From UBA11579 sp039714215 (GTDB lineage: Bacteria; Chloroflexota; Anaerolineae; Anaerolineales; UBA11579), in NCBI GenBank assembly GCA_039714215.1, contig JBDLJU010000050.1, positions 1 to 15,651 on the forward strand: DNA of 15,651 nucleotides. The letters are read 5' to 3'. The position numbers were made by a program, and so were the translations under genes. Of this stretch, positions 9,625 to 15,631 are shown piece after piece. The first letter of the stretch is position 1. Every line of letters starts with the position of its first letter. The notes under the pieces are model-generated. The model was given only the letters and a program-made list of their open reading frames with translations. It had not been told where the DNA came from and ran no database searches.

Positions 9625-10770
9625 CTATTTTGTTGCAGCCCATACCACAAGAAAAGGCATCACTAAATCCATAAATTCAGCCCTCATCTGACCTTCGGGT
9701 GCACGTAATCCATCAAAATCTCCCTCCCATGTATTATACGTCCAACCCAGGAACATATCCGCGAATTCTTCGGCAGCAGACCCACTTGCACTCTGTTGCC
9801 AATTATATCTGTGACCTGCAAAGCCATAGAGCGGATCACGTTCCTCCACACCAGGATTGTTAGGGCGATCTGGGAAGAGTTGATCCATTTCCTGAACTCT
9901 CGCCAACCAAGTTCTACCTATTCTGAATGTATCCCCATTTTTCGGTGAATACCAAAGTCGATTTTCAAACGCATGGCCCAACTCGTGAACTACATTATGC
10001 ACTCCATTTAGGTACCCTGGAGAAAATGTTCCCACACTAATATTTCTGGAGCTATTTGTATACATTCCCACCTGGTCCCCTGAATCGTTTGTACATTGTG
10101 GACAATCGAAATCAAATATGAATGGAGTTATTTCAGGAACACCATATGTTAATTTAAATGCTACTGGTGGCGGAAGGAGTAAAATCTTTGATAGTTTGTT
10201 TGAAACATCCCAAATCGCTTGAAACACCATAAATCGTTCAGTCTGAGTCCATTTTTTTGGTGTCTTTCTGTATTTCGAATCTTCAAATTTTACATTGTAC
10301 TCAGAGCCACGATAATAATTTGCATCCATCCATGGTTCTTGATTCGGAAACCTCAACTGATTACATGACATATATTTTAGATAGTTGTTGAGAACTGCGC
10401 TTGTTGAAGAGGGATAGCCTGACAATATAATATTCAAATAATTTGATTGATTATAACCGTGACAGCTCTCTCCGGGAACACAATTTCCACTCGGATCAGA
10501 GTAATTTACTGGATTCCCTTCAACATATGCCCACCTGTTAAGGCTCTGCGGCCTGTTATTGTTCCCTCCCCAAGTATCCCGTGTCAAGAAGCGGCCTATC
10601 GATGGAGCGTAATACCTGGCTCGAAGATAAATTAGCCCTTGACTCGTCCACTCATTGGCGTAACCATAGTTGGCGCTATCACCGATTTCGACGCTGGTGA
10701 GCACATCGCCGTACGGCTCATAGCTCTGAGCGAACTGGACTGTGCCGGCAGCATCGACGATCTGGCGCAC
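9625..10770 (-). CDS. Orphan RHS-repeat C-terminal tip with zinc-metallopeptidase-like (HELGH) domain
   Basis: From the GTG at 10770, 381 residues are open, but this GTG is the Val of the conserved RHS sequence ATDALGSVRQ, so it is not a natural start. Residues 1-95 are the end of an RHS core: YLRARYYAPSIGRF (48-61), NRWAYVEGNPVNYSDPSG (78-95). After DPSG, where RHS proteins change to variable toxin tips, about 285 residues have no RHS character. They contain HELGH (262-266), a zincin active site with His262, Glu263 and His266, and AEEFADMF about 70 residues later, with Glu334/335 as possible third zinc ligand. RHS toxins are secreted and release such tips into rivals; a peptidase activity is inferred. 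The intact tip beside a degraded core resembles displaced orphan modules known from enterobacterial rhs loci. The lipoprotein gene starts 10 nt beyond the stop. Confidence 0.75.
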   Translation of the reverse strand: MRQIVDAAGTVQFAQSYEPYGDVLTSVEIGDSANYGYANEWTSQGLIYLRARYYAPSIGRFLTRDTWGGNNNRPQSLNRWAYVEGNPVNYSDPSGNCVPGESCHGYNQSNYLNIILSGYPSSTSAVLNNYLKYMSCNQLRFPNQEPWMDANYYRGSEYNVKFEDSKYRKTPKKWTQTERFMVFQAIWDVSNKLSKILLLPPPVAFKLTYGVPEITPFIFDFDCPQCTNDSGDQVGMYTNSSRNISVGTFSPGYLNGVHNVVHELGHAFENRLWYSPKNGDTFRIGRTWLARVQEMDQLFPDRPNNPGVEERDPLYGFAGHRYNWQQSASGSAAEEFADMFLGWTYNTWEGDFDGLRAPEGQMRAEFMDLVMPFLVVWAATK

Positions 10771-10814
10771 TGAACCGAGCGCGTCAGTGGCGTAGTAGTT
10801 CCACTGCGTTCCGG

Positions 10815-10993
10815 TATCCGTCCGTAGCCGTAAAGATAGGTAGTCGTACCGTCCGAGAGGATCTGGGTCAGTCCGGCGTTGGTGCGAGCCTACGGCTCGC
10901 GTCGGAGTTTGGTTAAGCCAAACTCCATGTGCGGTTCGCCGAGGGTGTAGGTGGTGGTCAGCCGCTCACGGTCTGCTGCAGGCGGTATCCGTG
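10815..10993 (-). pseudogene. Decayed RHS core, frame-disrupted remnant upstream of the orphan tip
   Basis: Minus-strand translation shows RHS core pieces in three registers. YRLQQTVSG lies at 10961-10987 and then hits TGA (10958-10960). LTTTYTL (10941-10961) is in another frame. AGLTQILSDGTTTYLYGYGRI lies at about 10815-10877. A further frame change between 10815 and about 10808 joins to TQWNYYATDALGSVRQ, the frame of the tip. Upstream of about 11000 no RHS sequence is seen and the frame meets a stop, so the large N-terminal part is missing. At least two frameshifts and one structured insertion are present. Read error could explain one frameshift, but not the missing N-terminus. Confidence 0.7.
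10874..10941. repeat. Compact double-hairpin insertion inside the RHS remnant
   Basis: CGGCG (10874-10878) pairs with CGCCG (10937-10941) and encloses two perfect hairpins. GCGAGCC/GGCTCGC (10884-10890/10894-10900) has loop TAC. GGAGTTTGG/CCAAACTCC (10904-10912/10918-10926) has loop TTAAG. RHS coding sequence stops on one side (TTTYTL) and resumes on the other (AGLTQ), so about 63 bp replace what is normally a few codons. It brings an in-frame TAG. It resembles a REP/MITE-type structured element; a group II intron domain V-like remnant is less likely. Confidence 0.65.
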
Positions 10994-11194
10994 GCTATTT
11001 TTAGTTTACTACTCTCAATTTTGCCACCGCCCCGCCCGAAATCCATTACAGACTCAGACAGATCTACACCTGGTCCAGCACATCGCTGGGAATGCCCAAC
11101 AAAGTACCTCTCCTTAGAACAAGATTAAAGCCCAATTTCTCATATTTTTTGGAGGTATACTCAGACCAACCAGTTCATTTTGCGAGGTTTTTTT

Positions 11195-11686
11195 ATGGTA
11201 ATCCACAACTATCACCCCAGCGATTCGACTGCTGTCGGTATGCTGATTGCTGAAACCTACGGTCAGGTCAACCTGGGATACCTTCCCGAAGATCAGCGTG
11301 CCCCGTATCTGGGACCTTTTCAGCATGCCAAATCTTCCAGGCTGGAAGATCAGCAAGCGATTGCCAGATTAATCCAGGCACCGATCGTGTATGTTGCCAA
11401 AGAAAACGGGGAAATTATCGGCGTGCTGAGAGGAAGCTCTGGTCGGCTGCACAGCCTGTTTGTCGATCAAGGGCATCACCGCAAGGGGATCGGGCGGCAG
11501 CTGATGGAGAAATTTGAGGGCGAGTGCCGAACCCTTGGCGCTGAAAAGATCTCCCTGGCAGCTACCCTGTTCGCGGTCCCATTTTATGCCAGTTTAGATT
11601 ACAAAAAATCAACCGGAGTGCGCAGCGGATGGAGCTTCGACGGCGAGGGGTTTCAATGGCAGCCGATGAAAAAGATATTAAACTAG
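11195..11686 (+). CDS. GNAT-family N-acetyltransferase
   Basis: This 163-residue cytosolic protein is of typical GNAT size. Motif A, the acetyl-CoA pyrophosphate loop, is RLHSLFVDQGHHRKGIGRQL (residues 84-103), with R96-K-G98-I-G100 fitting R/QxxGxG/A. PFYASLDYKKSTGVR (129-143) corresponds to motif B, where Tyr131 could act as general acid. Family knowledge: GNATs acetylate an amine on a small molecule or protein; the substrate cannot be told. ATG 11195 is preferred to TTG 11180, because GCGAGG lies 7 nt upstream. It is transcribed away from the minus-strand RHS remnant, separated by about 200 bp in which I see no gene; GGAGG with TATACT (11156-11161) lies there as a weak promoter candidate. 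Confidence 0.85.
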   Translation: MVIHNYHPSDSTAVGMLIAETYGQVNLGYLPEDQRAPYLGPFQHAKSSRLEDQQAIARLIQAPIVYVAKENGEIIGVLRGSSGRLHSLFVDQGHHRKGIGRQLMEKFEGECRTLGAEKISLAATLFAVPFYASLDYKKSTGVRSGWSFDGEGFQWQPMKKILN

Positions 11687-11765
11687 AAAAAAACGCGATC
11701 GGAAATCCAGGGGGAAGACAGACCTAGCTTGAAAAAACCGCTTATAGATGATAATCCCATCCTCA

Positions 11766-11819
11766 TTAATCTAAATTAGAAAAACTAATATAGATTAAGG
11801 GGTCATAATCTGAATTAGA
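11766..11819. promoter_or_regulatory. Operator-like inverted and direct repeats
   Basis: TTAATCTAAATTAG (11766-11779) is an inverted repeat of CTAATATAGATTAA (11785-11798), with one mismatch and a 5-nt A-loop. The 11-bp palindrome TCTAAATTAGA (11770-11780) recurs as TCTGAATTAGA (11809-11819), inside 15-bp direct copies AATCTRAATTAGAAA, 39 bp apart. A partial third copy, CAAATTAGA, is at 11905-11913. Spacing of nearly four helical turns suits dimeric repressor sites, but no regulator is identified. Confidence 0.45.
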
Positions 11820-11863
11820 AACCTCTCAGGAATTACTAGACGAATGGTATCCCTTGATTTAAT

Positions 11864-11890
11864 ATCGCGCCATTACCGGTAGCGATTTTT
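11864..11890 (+). terminator. Weak terminator-like hairpin
   Basis: ATCGC (11864-11868) pairs with GCGAT (11882-11886), with a partly paired interior GCCATTACCGGTA, followed by TTTTT. It is far (178 nt) from the GNAT stop codon, so a role as that gene's terminator is uncertain. Confidence 0.35.
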
Positions 11891-12038
11891 AGTATTCCAT
11901 AAACCAAATTAGATTTTCATTGTTTCTGCGTCTCGTAAATGAGTAAATCTCTTATGGAAAATGATCACAAGCAGTGGTATTTAGAAGCTGGCGAGGGGGT
12001 CTGCAATGCTGCAAACGATATCTCATTAAAAATTAAAA

Positions 12039-12055
12039 CGCCGGTACCACCGGCG
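12039..12055. terminator. Perfect GC hairpin, T-tract on the minus side
   Basis: CGCCGGT (12039-12045) pairs with ACCGGCG (12049-12055) around loop ACC. Minus-strand reading is followed by TTTTAATTTTTAA, a good intrinsic terminator. Plus-strand reading is followed only by CTTTCC. No minus-strand gene is seen upstream of it to terminate. Confidence 0.4.
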
Positions 12056-12069
12056 CTTTCCTCGAAAAG

Positions 12070-12115
12070 CGGGCAAGGATTTTTATATTCTATTCTATTC
12101 CCTGGCCCGTCTTTT
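12070..12115 (+). terminator. Terminator-like stem with long T-rich loop
   Basis: CGGGCAAGG (12070-12078) pairs with CCTGGCCCG (12101-12109) in 8 of 9 positions, around a 22-nt loop of ATTTTTATATTC type. It is followed by TCTTTT. It could terminate transcription before the structured region, or be part of it. Confidence 0.4.
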
Positions 12116-12136
12116 AATCCTCCACGAGAGCGAATT

Positions 12137-12239
12137 AATCTCGACAATGATCTGCTATCACCGGCACCCGAGAGAGTCGGGACCGGTTTCCGGTCAGCCA
12201 GCATGCTACGCAATGCTGCGCAGCCGGAAGGTCGAGATT
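12137..12239 (+). ncRNA. Candidate structured RNA / 5' leader of the binding-protein gene
   Basis: A perfect 9-bp closing helix, AATCTCGAC (12137-12145) with GTCGAGATT (12231-12239), encloses two arms. Arm 1 is ACCGG/CCGGT (12160-12164/12183-12187) stacked on CCCGA/TCGGG (12167-12171/12177-12181) with loop GAGAG. Arm 2 is TTCCGG/CCGGAA (12188-12193/12224-12229) with an inner CAGCAT/ATGCTG. The nested pairing across about 100 nt suggests an RNA fold. It lies 124 nt upstream of the transporter gene. I could not assign it to a riboswitch family, and the opposite strand would fold equally well. An inserted palindromic element is the alternative. Confidence 0.4.
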
Positions 12240-12294
12240 TAGCCCCTGCCTCAAACAAGCCGCACCCATTCCAGCAGGAATTCGAAATCACAAG

Positions 12295-12304
12295 AAAGGA
12301 GGTG
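12295..12304 (+). promoter_or_regulatory. Perfect Shine-Dalgarno-like sequence without a well-placed start
   Basis: AAAGGAGGTG is fully complementary to a typical 16S 3' end (CACCTCCTTT). The nearest start, GTG at 12305, is immediately adjacent and would give only 6 codons. The ATG of the binding-protein gene is 59 nt away and has its own AGGAGA. It may be a leader-peptide site, a ribosome standby site or chance. Confidence 0.35.
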
Positions 12305-12363
12305 GTGAATATAAAGCATTGTTGAAAGTTAAATGTTAACTACAATTCTTCAGGAGAAGAAAG

Positions 12364-14373
12364 ATGGAGAAACGAAAAATATTTTTACTGCTGGGTGTAC
12401 TGCTAACCGTGAGCATGCTGTTTGCTGCCTGCGGCGGCGGAAACACAACAACCAACGCCGACGGGGCAAACGGACCTGCTGAAGCCAACGGAAACACCGC
12501 ACCTGCGAGTGGGGATTCCGATGATGAGGCTGCACCAGTAGAGATGGATTACCCCTACAAGAACCCGGGCACCTATGTGTATGCAAGCTACGGTGAACCA
12601 GAAACGATGGACCCGCACTGGACCTATGAAACCTCTGGCGGCGGTCTTCAGAACAATATCTATGAAGGCCTGGTCTGGTTCGAGAAAGAGCGCACAGATG
12701 CGTTCGTGCCGATCCTGGCGACCGAGTATTCGGCCAATGAAGCAGGTGATGTGTGGACCTTCCAGATCCGCGAAGGCGTCACCTTCCATGAAGGCGGCAC
12801 CCTCGAGCCCCACGATGTGGCCTACTCGATGGTTCGCGGTCTGTTACAAGACCGCATCGACGGCCCCCACTGGATGACCCACGAATTGTTCTTTGGGACC
12901 TACGCAATGGAGAGTTCTGTTGGTGATGGCGAGACCGCAGTGGATGAAGCTTCAGCAGAAGACCTGGTTGCGGCCTGCGAACTGATCAAGACAGCTGTTG
13001 ATTATGATGATGCAGCCGGCACAGTGACCTTTAAACTGGTCTCCCCTGCCCCATGGTTCCTGGCAGTGATGTCAAACAGCTTCGCCGGTGCAGTGTTAGA
13101 TCAAGAGTGGATGATTGAGAATGGTGGTTGGGATGGAAGCTGCGAAACATGGCAAGATTTCTACAACCCTGCCGCCCAGGATACAATTCTCTTCAACGCC
13201 GCCAACGGCACCGGCCCGTACAAACTTGATCACTGGACCCCCGGTGAGGAAATCGTGCTGCTGCGCAACGAAGAATACTGGCGCGCAGAAGGTGATCCCA
13301 TCTGGGAAGGAGGCCCGAGCGGAATCCCCAGCATCGAGCGCTTCGTGTATCTGGTAATTGAAGAATGGGGCACCCGATTGTCGATGTTTAATGCCGGCGA
13401 TGCAGACTCCGTTCAGGTAGATAACCAGTACTACTCTCAGATTGAACCATCCTATGGTGAAGTTACCTGTGTCGACCCCAACCACAAGTCTTGTGTGGAA
13501 CCGGTCCCAGGTGGATGGATGCAGGCATATGTGGGTAATGTGCTTCCCGCTTTGACCCCCGCACAGTTTAACTGGTCGCTGAACAGCGAAGGTGGCAATA
13601 TCCTTCAGGGCAGCGGGGAGTTAGACGGTAATGGGATCCCCGATGACTTCTTCGCCGACATCCACGTACGTCGTGCGTTCAGCTACTGCTTCGATTACGA
13701 CACTATGGTCAAGGAAGCACTCGCAGGTGAGGGTGTCCAGGCGCAAGGACCAATCATCGCCGATATGATAGGCTACCGTGATGATGGCTTTGTGTTCTCC
13801 TACGATCCCGACAAATGCGTTGAGGAATTCCAGGCTTCTGAGACTGGCGTGTGGGACACCGGATTCTATATGCAGCTGGCATACAACACCGGCAACGACA
13901 CCCGCCGGTTGGCTTCCGAAATTCTGAAGGCTGGCATAGAAGCGGTCAACCCGAACTTCCAGATCCAGGTTGTTTCGATGCCGTGGCCGGTGCTGCTTAA
14001 CACCCGCCGCGCAGGAAAAATCCCGATCTACGTAGCTGGCTGGTTAGAAGACTTCCATGATCCCCACAACTGGGTACACCCCTTCTTACACTCAGGCGGC
14101 GCTTACGGACGGATTACGAACGTCACCGAGCCGGCAAGGTCTGAATTTGACAGCCTGATTGAACAAGCCGCTTCATCCACTGATCCAGCAGTTCGACGAC
14201 CAGTCTATGAAGAAATTCAGTTGAAGGCTCAGCAAGAAGCCGTGGATCTCTGGATGTACCAGCCATTGGCCCGCTACCACTTCTCACCGTGGATGGAAGG
14301 ATGGTACTTCAACCCGGCATACTCAGGAAAAGCCTTTTCCTACATCTATGCCCTGGACAAGGTTGGACCATAG
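12364..14373 (+). CDS. Peptide/solute ABC transporter substrate-binding lipoprotein (SBP family 5)
   Basis: This 669-residue protein has a lipoprotein signal (VSMLFAAC, lipidated Cys23). A low-complexity Asn/Gly/Ala-rich linker runs to about residue 60, then a family 5 (DppA/OppA-like) binding domain. Typical segments: YGEPETMDPHW (about 75-85), VWTFQIREGVTFHEG (about 137-151), ANGTGPYKLDHWTPGEEIVLLRNEEYW, and late HNWVHPFLHSGG. It is longer than the usual 500-600 residues; a probable insertion holds Cys369 and Cys377 (CVDPNHKSC), which could form a disulfide. It captures peptides or similar solutes outside the membrane and hands them to the permease. ATG 12364 has AGGAGA 6 nt upstream, nearly the same leader as nrdJ. 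The permease gene follows after 196 nt that include a strong hairpin, so binding protein is probably made in excess. The substrate is not determinable. Confidence 0.92.
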   Translation: MEKRKIFLLLGVLLTVSMLFAACGGGNTTTNADGANGPAEANGNTAPASGDSDDEAAPVEMDYPYKNPGTYVYASYGEPETMDPHWTYETSGGGLQNNIYEGLVWFEKERTDAFVPILATEYSANEAGDVWTFQIREGVTFHEGGTLEPHDVAYSMVRGLLQDRIDGPHWMTHELFFGTYAMESSVGDGETAVDEASAEDLVAACELIKTAVDYDDAAGTVTFKLVSPAPWFLAVMSNSFAGAVLDQEWMIENGGWDGSCETWQDFYNPAAQDTILFNAANGTGPYKLDHWTPGEEIVLLRNEEYWRAEGDPIWEGGPSGIPSIERFVYLVIEEWGTRLSMFNAGDADSVQVDNQYYSQIEPSYGEVTCVDPNHKSCVEPVPGGWMQAYVGNVLPALTPAQFNWSLNSEGGNILQGSGELDGNGIPDDFFADIHVRRAFSYCFDYDTMVKEALAGEGVQAQGPIIADMIGYRDDGFVFSYDPDKCVEEFQASETGVWDTGFYMQLAYNTGNDTRRLASEILKAGIEAVNPNFQIQVVSMPWPVLLNTRRAGKIPIYVAGWLEDFHDPHNWVHPFLHSGGAYGRITNVTEPARSEFDSLIEQAASSTDPAVRRPVYEEIQLKAQQEAVDLWMYQPLARYHFSPWMEGWYFNPAYSGKAFSYIYALDKVGP

Positions 14374-14380
14374 AGGATTT

Positions 14381-14409
14381 TTGCGATAACGAGCGCTTTA
14401 GACTATAAT
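14381..14409 (+). promoter_or_regulatory. Probable promoter between binding-protein and permease genes
   Basis: TTGCGA (14381-14386) and TATAAT (14404-14409) are 17 bp apart, the best-looking promoter in the window: 4 of 6 at -35 and a perfect -10. It starts 8 bp after the binding-protein stop. A transcript would start near 14416 and meet the terminator hairpin about 70 nt later. Confidence 0.5.
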
Positions 14410-14415
14410 TTCTGT

Positions 14416-14526
14416 GACTCCTCGCTGGCTAATCGTTCCCTCAATAATAAACGCTACAGAAACAGCCTGAAGGCATAGAAACACAAATCAGGGAGCTGGG
14501 GAATCAACCAGCTCCCTGATCGTTTG
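14416..14526 (+). ncRNA. Candidate small RNA between promoter and terminator
   Basis: The promoter at 14381-14409 and the 13-bp terminator ending at 14520 would define an RNA of about 110 nt with no coding potential seen. It includes a GCC-TGAA-GGC hairpin near 14465. If the terminator leaks, this would simply be the permease leader. Support is only positional. Confidence 0.25.
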
Positions 14527-14529
14527 TTC
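14487..14529 (+). terminator. Strong stem-loop between binding-protein and permease genes
   Basis: A perfect 13-bp stem, ATCAGGGAGCTGG (14487-14499) with CCAGCTCCCTGAT (14508-14520), has an 8-nt loop and is followed by CGTTTGTT. The T-run is interrupted, so partial termination or mRNA end protection is likely, as is common after binding-protein genes of ABC importers. Confidence 0.7.
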
Positions 14530-14536
14530 GAACAAA
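14523..14536. promoter_or_regulatory. Perfect 14-bp palindrome upstream of the permease gene
   Basis: TTTGTTCGAACAAA is fully self-complementary without a spacer and ends 33 bp before the permease ATG. It could be an operator for a dimeric regulator or could extend the preceding terminator structure. It is not a LexA box: the half sites are in the opposite order, GTTC-GAAC. Confidence 0.4.
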
Positions 14537-14569
14537 ATTCGATTTAATAATATTGATCAAGGATGCATA

Positions 14570-15631
14570 ATGCTTACCTACATTTTCCGGCGAATAATGA
14601 TCATACCGCTTATCATGGTTGGGATTTCCATCATGATCTTCACGATGCTTTCCCTGCTCTCCCCTTACGAGAGGGCTGCCTTATACATCAAGGAAGGCCA
14701 AAAGCATGTCGCGCCAATCGAGGATATCGTTGAAAAATACGACCTCGATGCACCAATCCACATCCAGTATTGGAACTGGATGATCGGGAAGGAAGATCCT
14801 GATACCGGTGAAATCAAAGGCGGGGTGCTGCGCGGCGATCTTGGCTGGTCGCAAGCTGGAAAAAGCACAGTTGCCGAAGCGATCGGCCGCCGTTTTCCAG
14901 CGTCTGCAGAATTAGCCTTATGGTCTGCGGTTCCGATGGTCAGTTTTGGAATCTGGATGGGGATCAAGGCGGCGGCTAACCAAAACAAGTTAACCGACCA
15001 GATATTACGAGTACTCGCGATTGCTGGCTGGTCAATCCCCACCTTTGTACTTGGCTTGCTGCTGCTGAAATTTTTCTACTCTGAACAGGGGTTGTTCCCT
15101 CCAGGCAGGCTCTCCATCGATATGAAGCAGGTGGTCCTTTCGGATGCGTTTGTGCAGTACACCAAAATGCACACCATCGATGCACTGCTTAACTTGCGGT
15201 TGGATGTGTTTTTTGACGCAGGGAGACACCTGGTCCTCCCAGTGGTGACCTTATCGGTAATGAACTGGGCATTCCTCCTGCGGGTAACCCGCTCAGCGAT
15301 GCTGGATACCCTGCGGCAGGATTATATCGTCACCGCCCGGTCAAAAGGATTACCTGAAGATCAAGTCATCAATAAACATGCGGTTCCCAATGCGCTAGTT
15401 CCAGTAGTTACCATCGGCGGGCTGACCATGATCGGGCTATTTAATGCCGCGGTGATCACCGAGACGATCTTCAATTTCCCCGGGCTTGGGTCATTTTTAG
15501 TGGCCTCGATGCTTGATTCGGTCACTCTCCTGGGATTAACGATGTTCATCAGCTTGATTTTTGTGTTTGGCAATTTGATTGTCGATGTGCTTTATGGGAT
15601 TGTTGATCCACGGATTCGGCTGGGAGCTTGA
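14570..15631 (+). CDS. ABC transporter permease, DppB/OppB type
   Basis: This 353-residue inner-membrane protein belongs to the BPD_transp_1 family. It has an N-terminal membrane segment (about residues 9-31, IMIIPLIMVGISIMIFTML) after the typical MLTYIFRRI start, an extracytoplasmic stretch (about 32-115), then five further hydrophobic segments. The EAA loop that docks the ATPase is DYIVTARSKGLPEDQVINKH followed by VPNALVPV (residues 251-278). The end, VDVLYGIVDPRIRLG, is characteristic of DppB/OppB-type subunits. It forms half of the transmembrane channel; the DppC-like partner and the ATPases should follow to the right. The extracytoplasmic part, with DPDTGEIKGGVLRGDLGWS, fits the family pattern. 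ATG 14570 has AAGGAT 5 nt upstream. The last 20 bp of the window contain nothing further. Confidence 0.94.
   Translation: MLTYIFRRIMIIPLIMVGISIMIFTMLSLLSPYERAALYIKEGQKHVAPIEDIVEKYDLDAPIHIQYWNWMIGKEDPDTGEIKGGVLRGDLGWSQAGKSTVAEAIGRRFPASAELALWSAVPMVSFGIWMGIKAAANQNKLTDQILRVLAIAGWSIPTFVLGLLLLKFFYSEQGLFPPGRLSIDMKQVVLSDAFVQYTKMHTIDALLNLRLDVFFDAGRHLVLPVVTLSVMNWAFLLRVTRSAMLDTLRQDYIVTARSKGLPEDQVINKHAVPNALVPVVTIGGLTMIGLFNAAVITETIFNFPGLGSFLVASMLDSVTLLGLTMFISLIFVFGNLIVDVLYGIVDPRIRLGA

Larger units (their letters stand above)
11687..12363. other. Long gene-free stretch with repeats and RNA-like structure
   Basis: These 677 bp hold no convincing protein gene. An open frame at 11939-12325 has no ribosome-binding site and runs through several perfect hairpins. 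The left half is A+T-rich with inverted and direct repeats. The right half is G+C-richer and heavily self-complementary, ending in a perfect Shine-Dalgarno-like sequence. Individual elements are listed separately. Confidence 0.6.

Noticed and set aside
9615..9650. Upstream ATG at 9650 for the lipoprotein
   Set aside because: It lies inside the toxin-tip gene without a ribosome-binding site; ATG 9614 has AGGAG and gives a clean lipoprotein signal.
10884..10941. Group II intron domain V on the plus strand
   Set aside because: The 3' strand ATGTGCGGTTC fits and GAGCC could pair with GGTTC, but eight extra bases split the 5' strand, no domain VI follows and RHS coding resumes at once.
12030..12060. 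T-box antiterminator-like GGTGGTACCGG on the minus strand, with upstream stems resembling Stem III and Stem I
   Set aside because: No minus-strand aminoacyl-tRNA or amino-acid gene follows, the AGAGAG and GGTG landmarks of Stem I are not in place, and the similarity is explained by the palindromic hairpin itself.
11939..12325. Open frame of 128 codons starting MSKSLMENDHKQW
   Set aside because: There is no ribosome-binding site and no recognisable domain. The frame runs through several perfect hairpins and reads like translated structured non-coding sequence.
14523..14536. LexA-type SOS box
   Set aside because: Gram-positive LexA sites read GAAC-N4-GTTC; here the order is GTTC then GAAC with no spacer.
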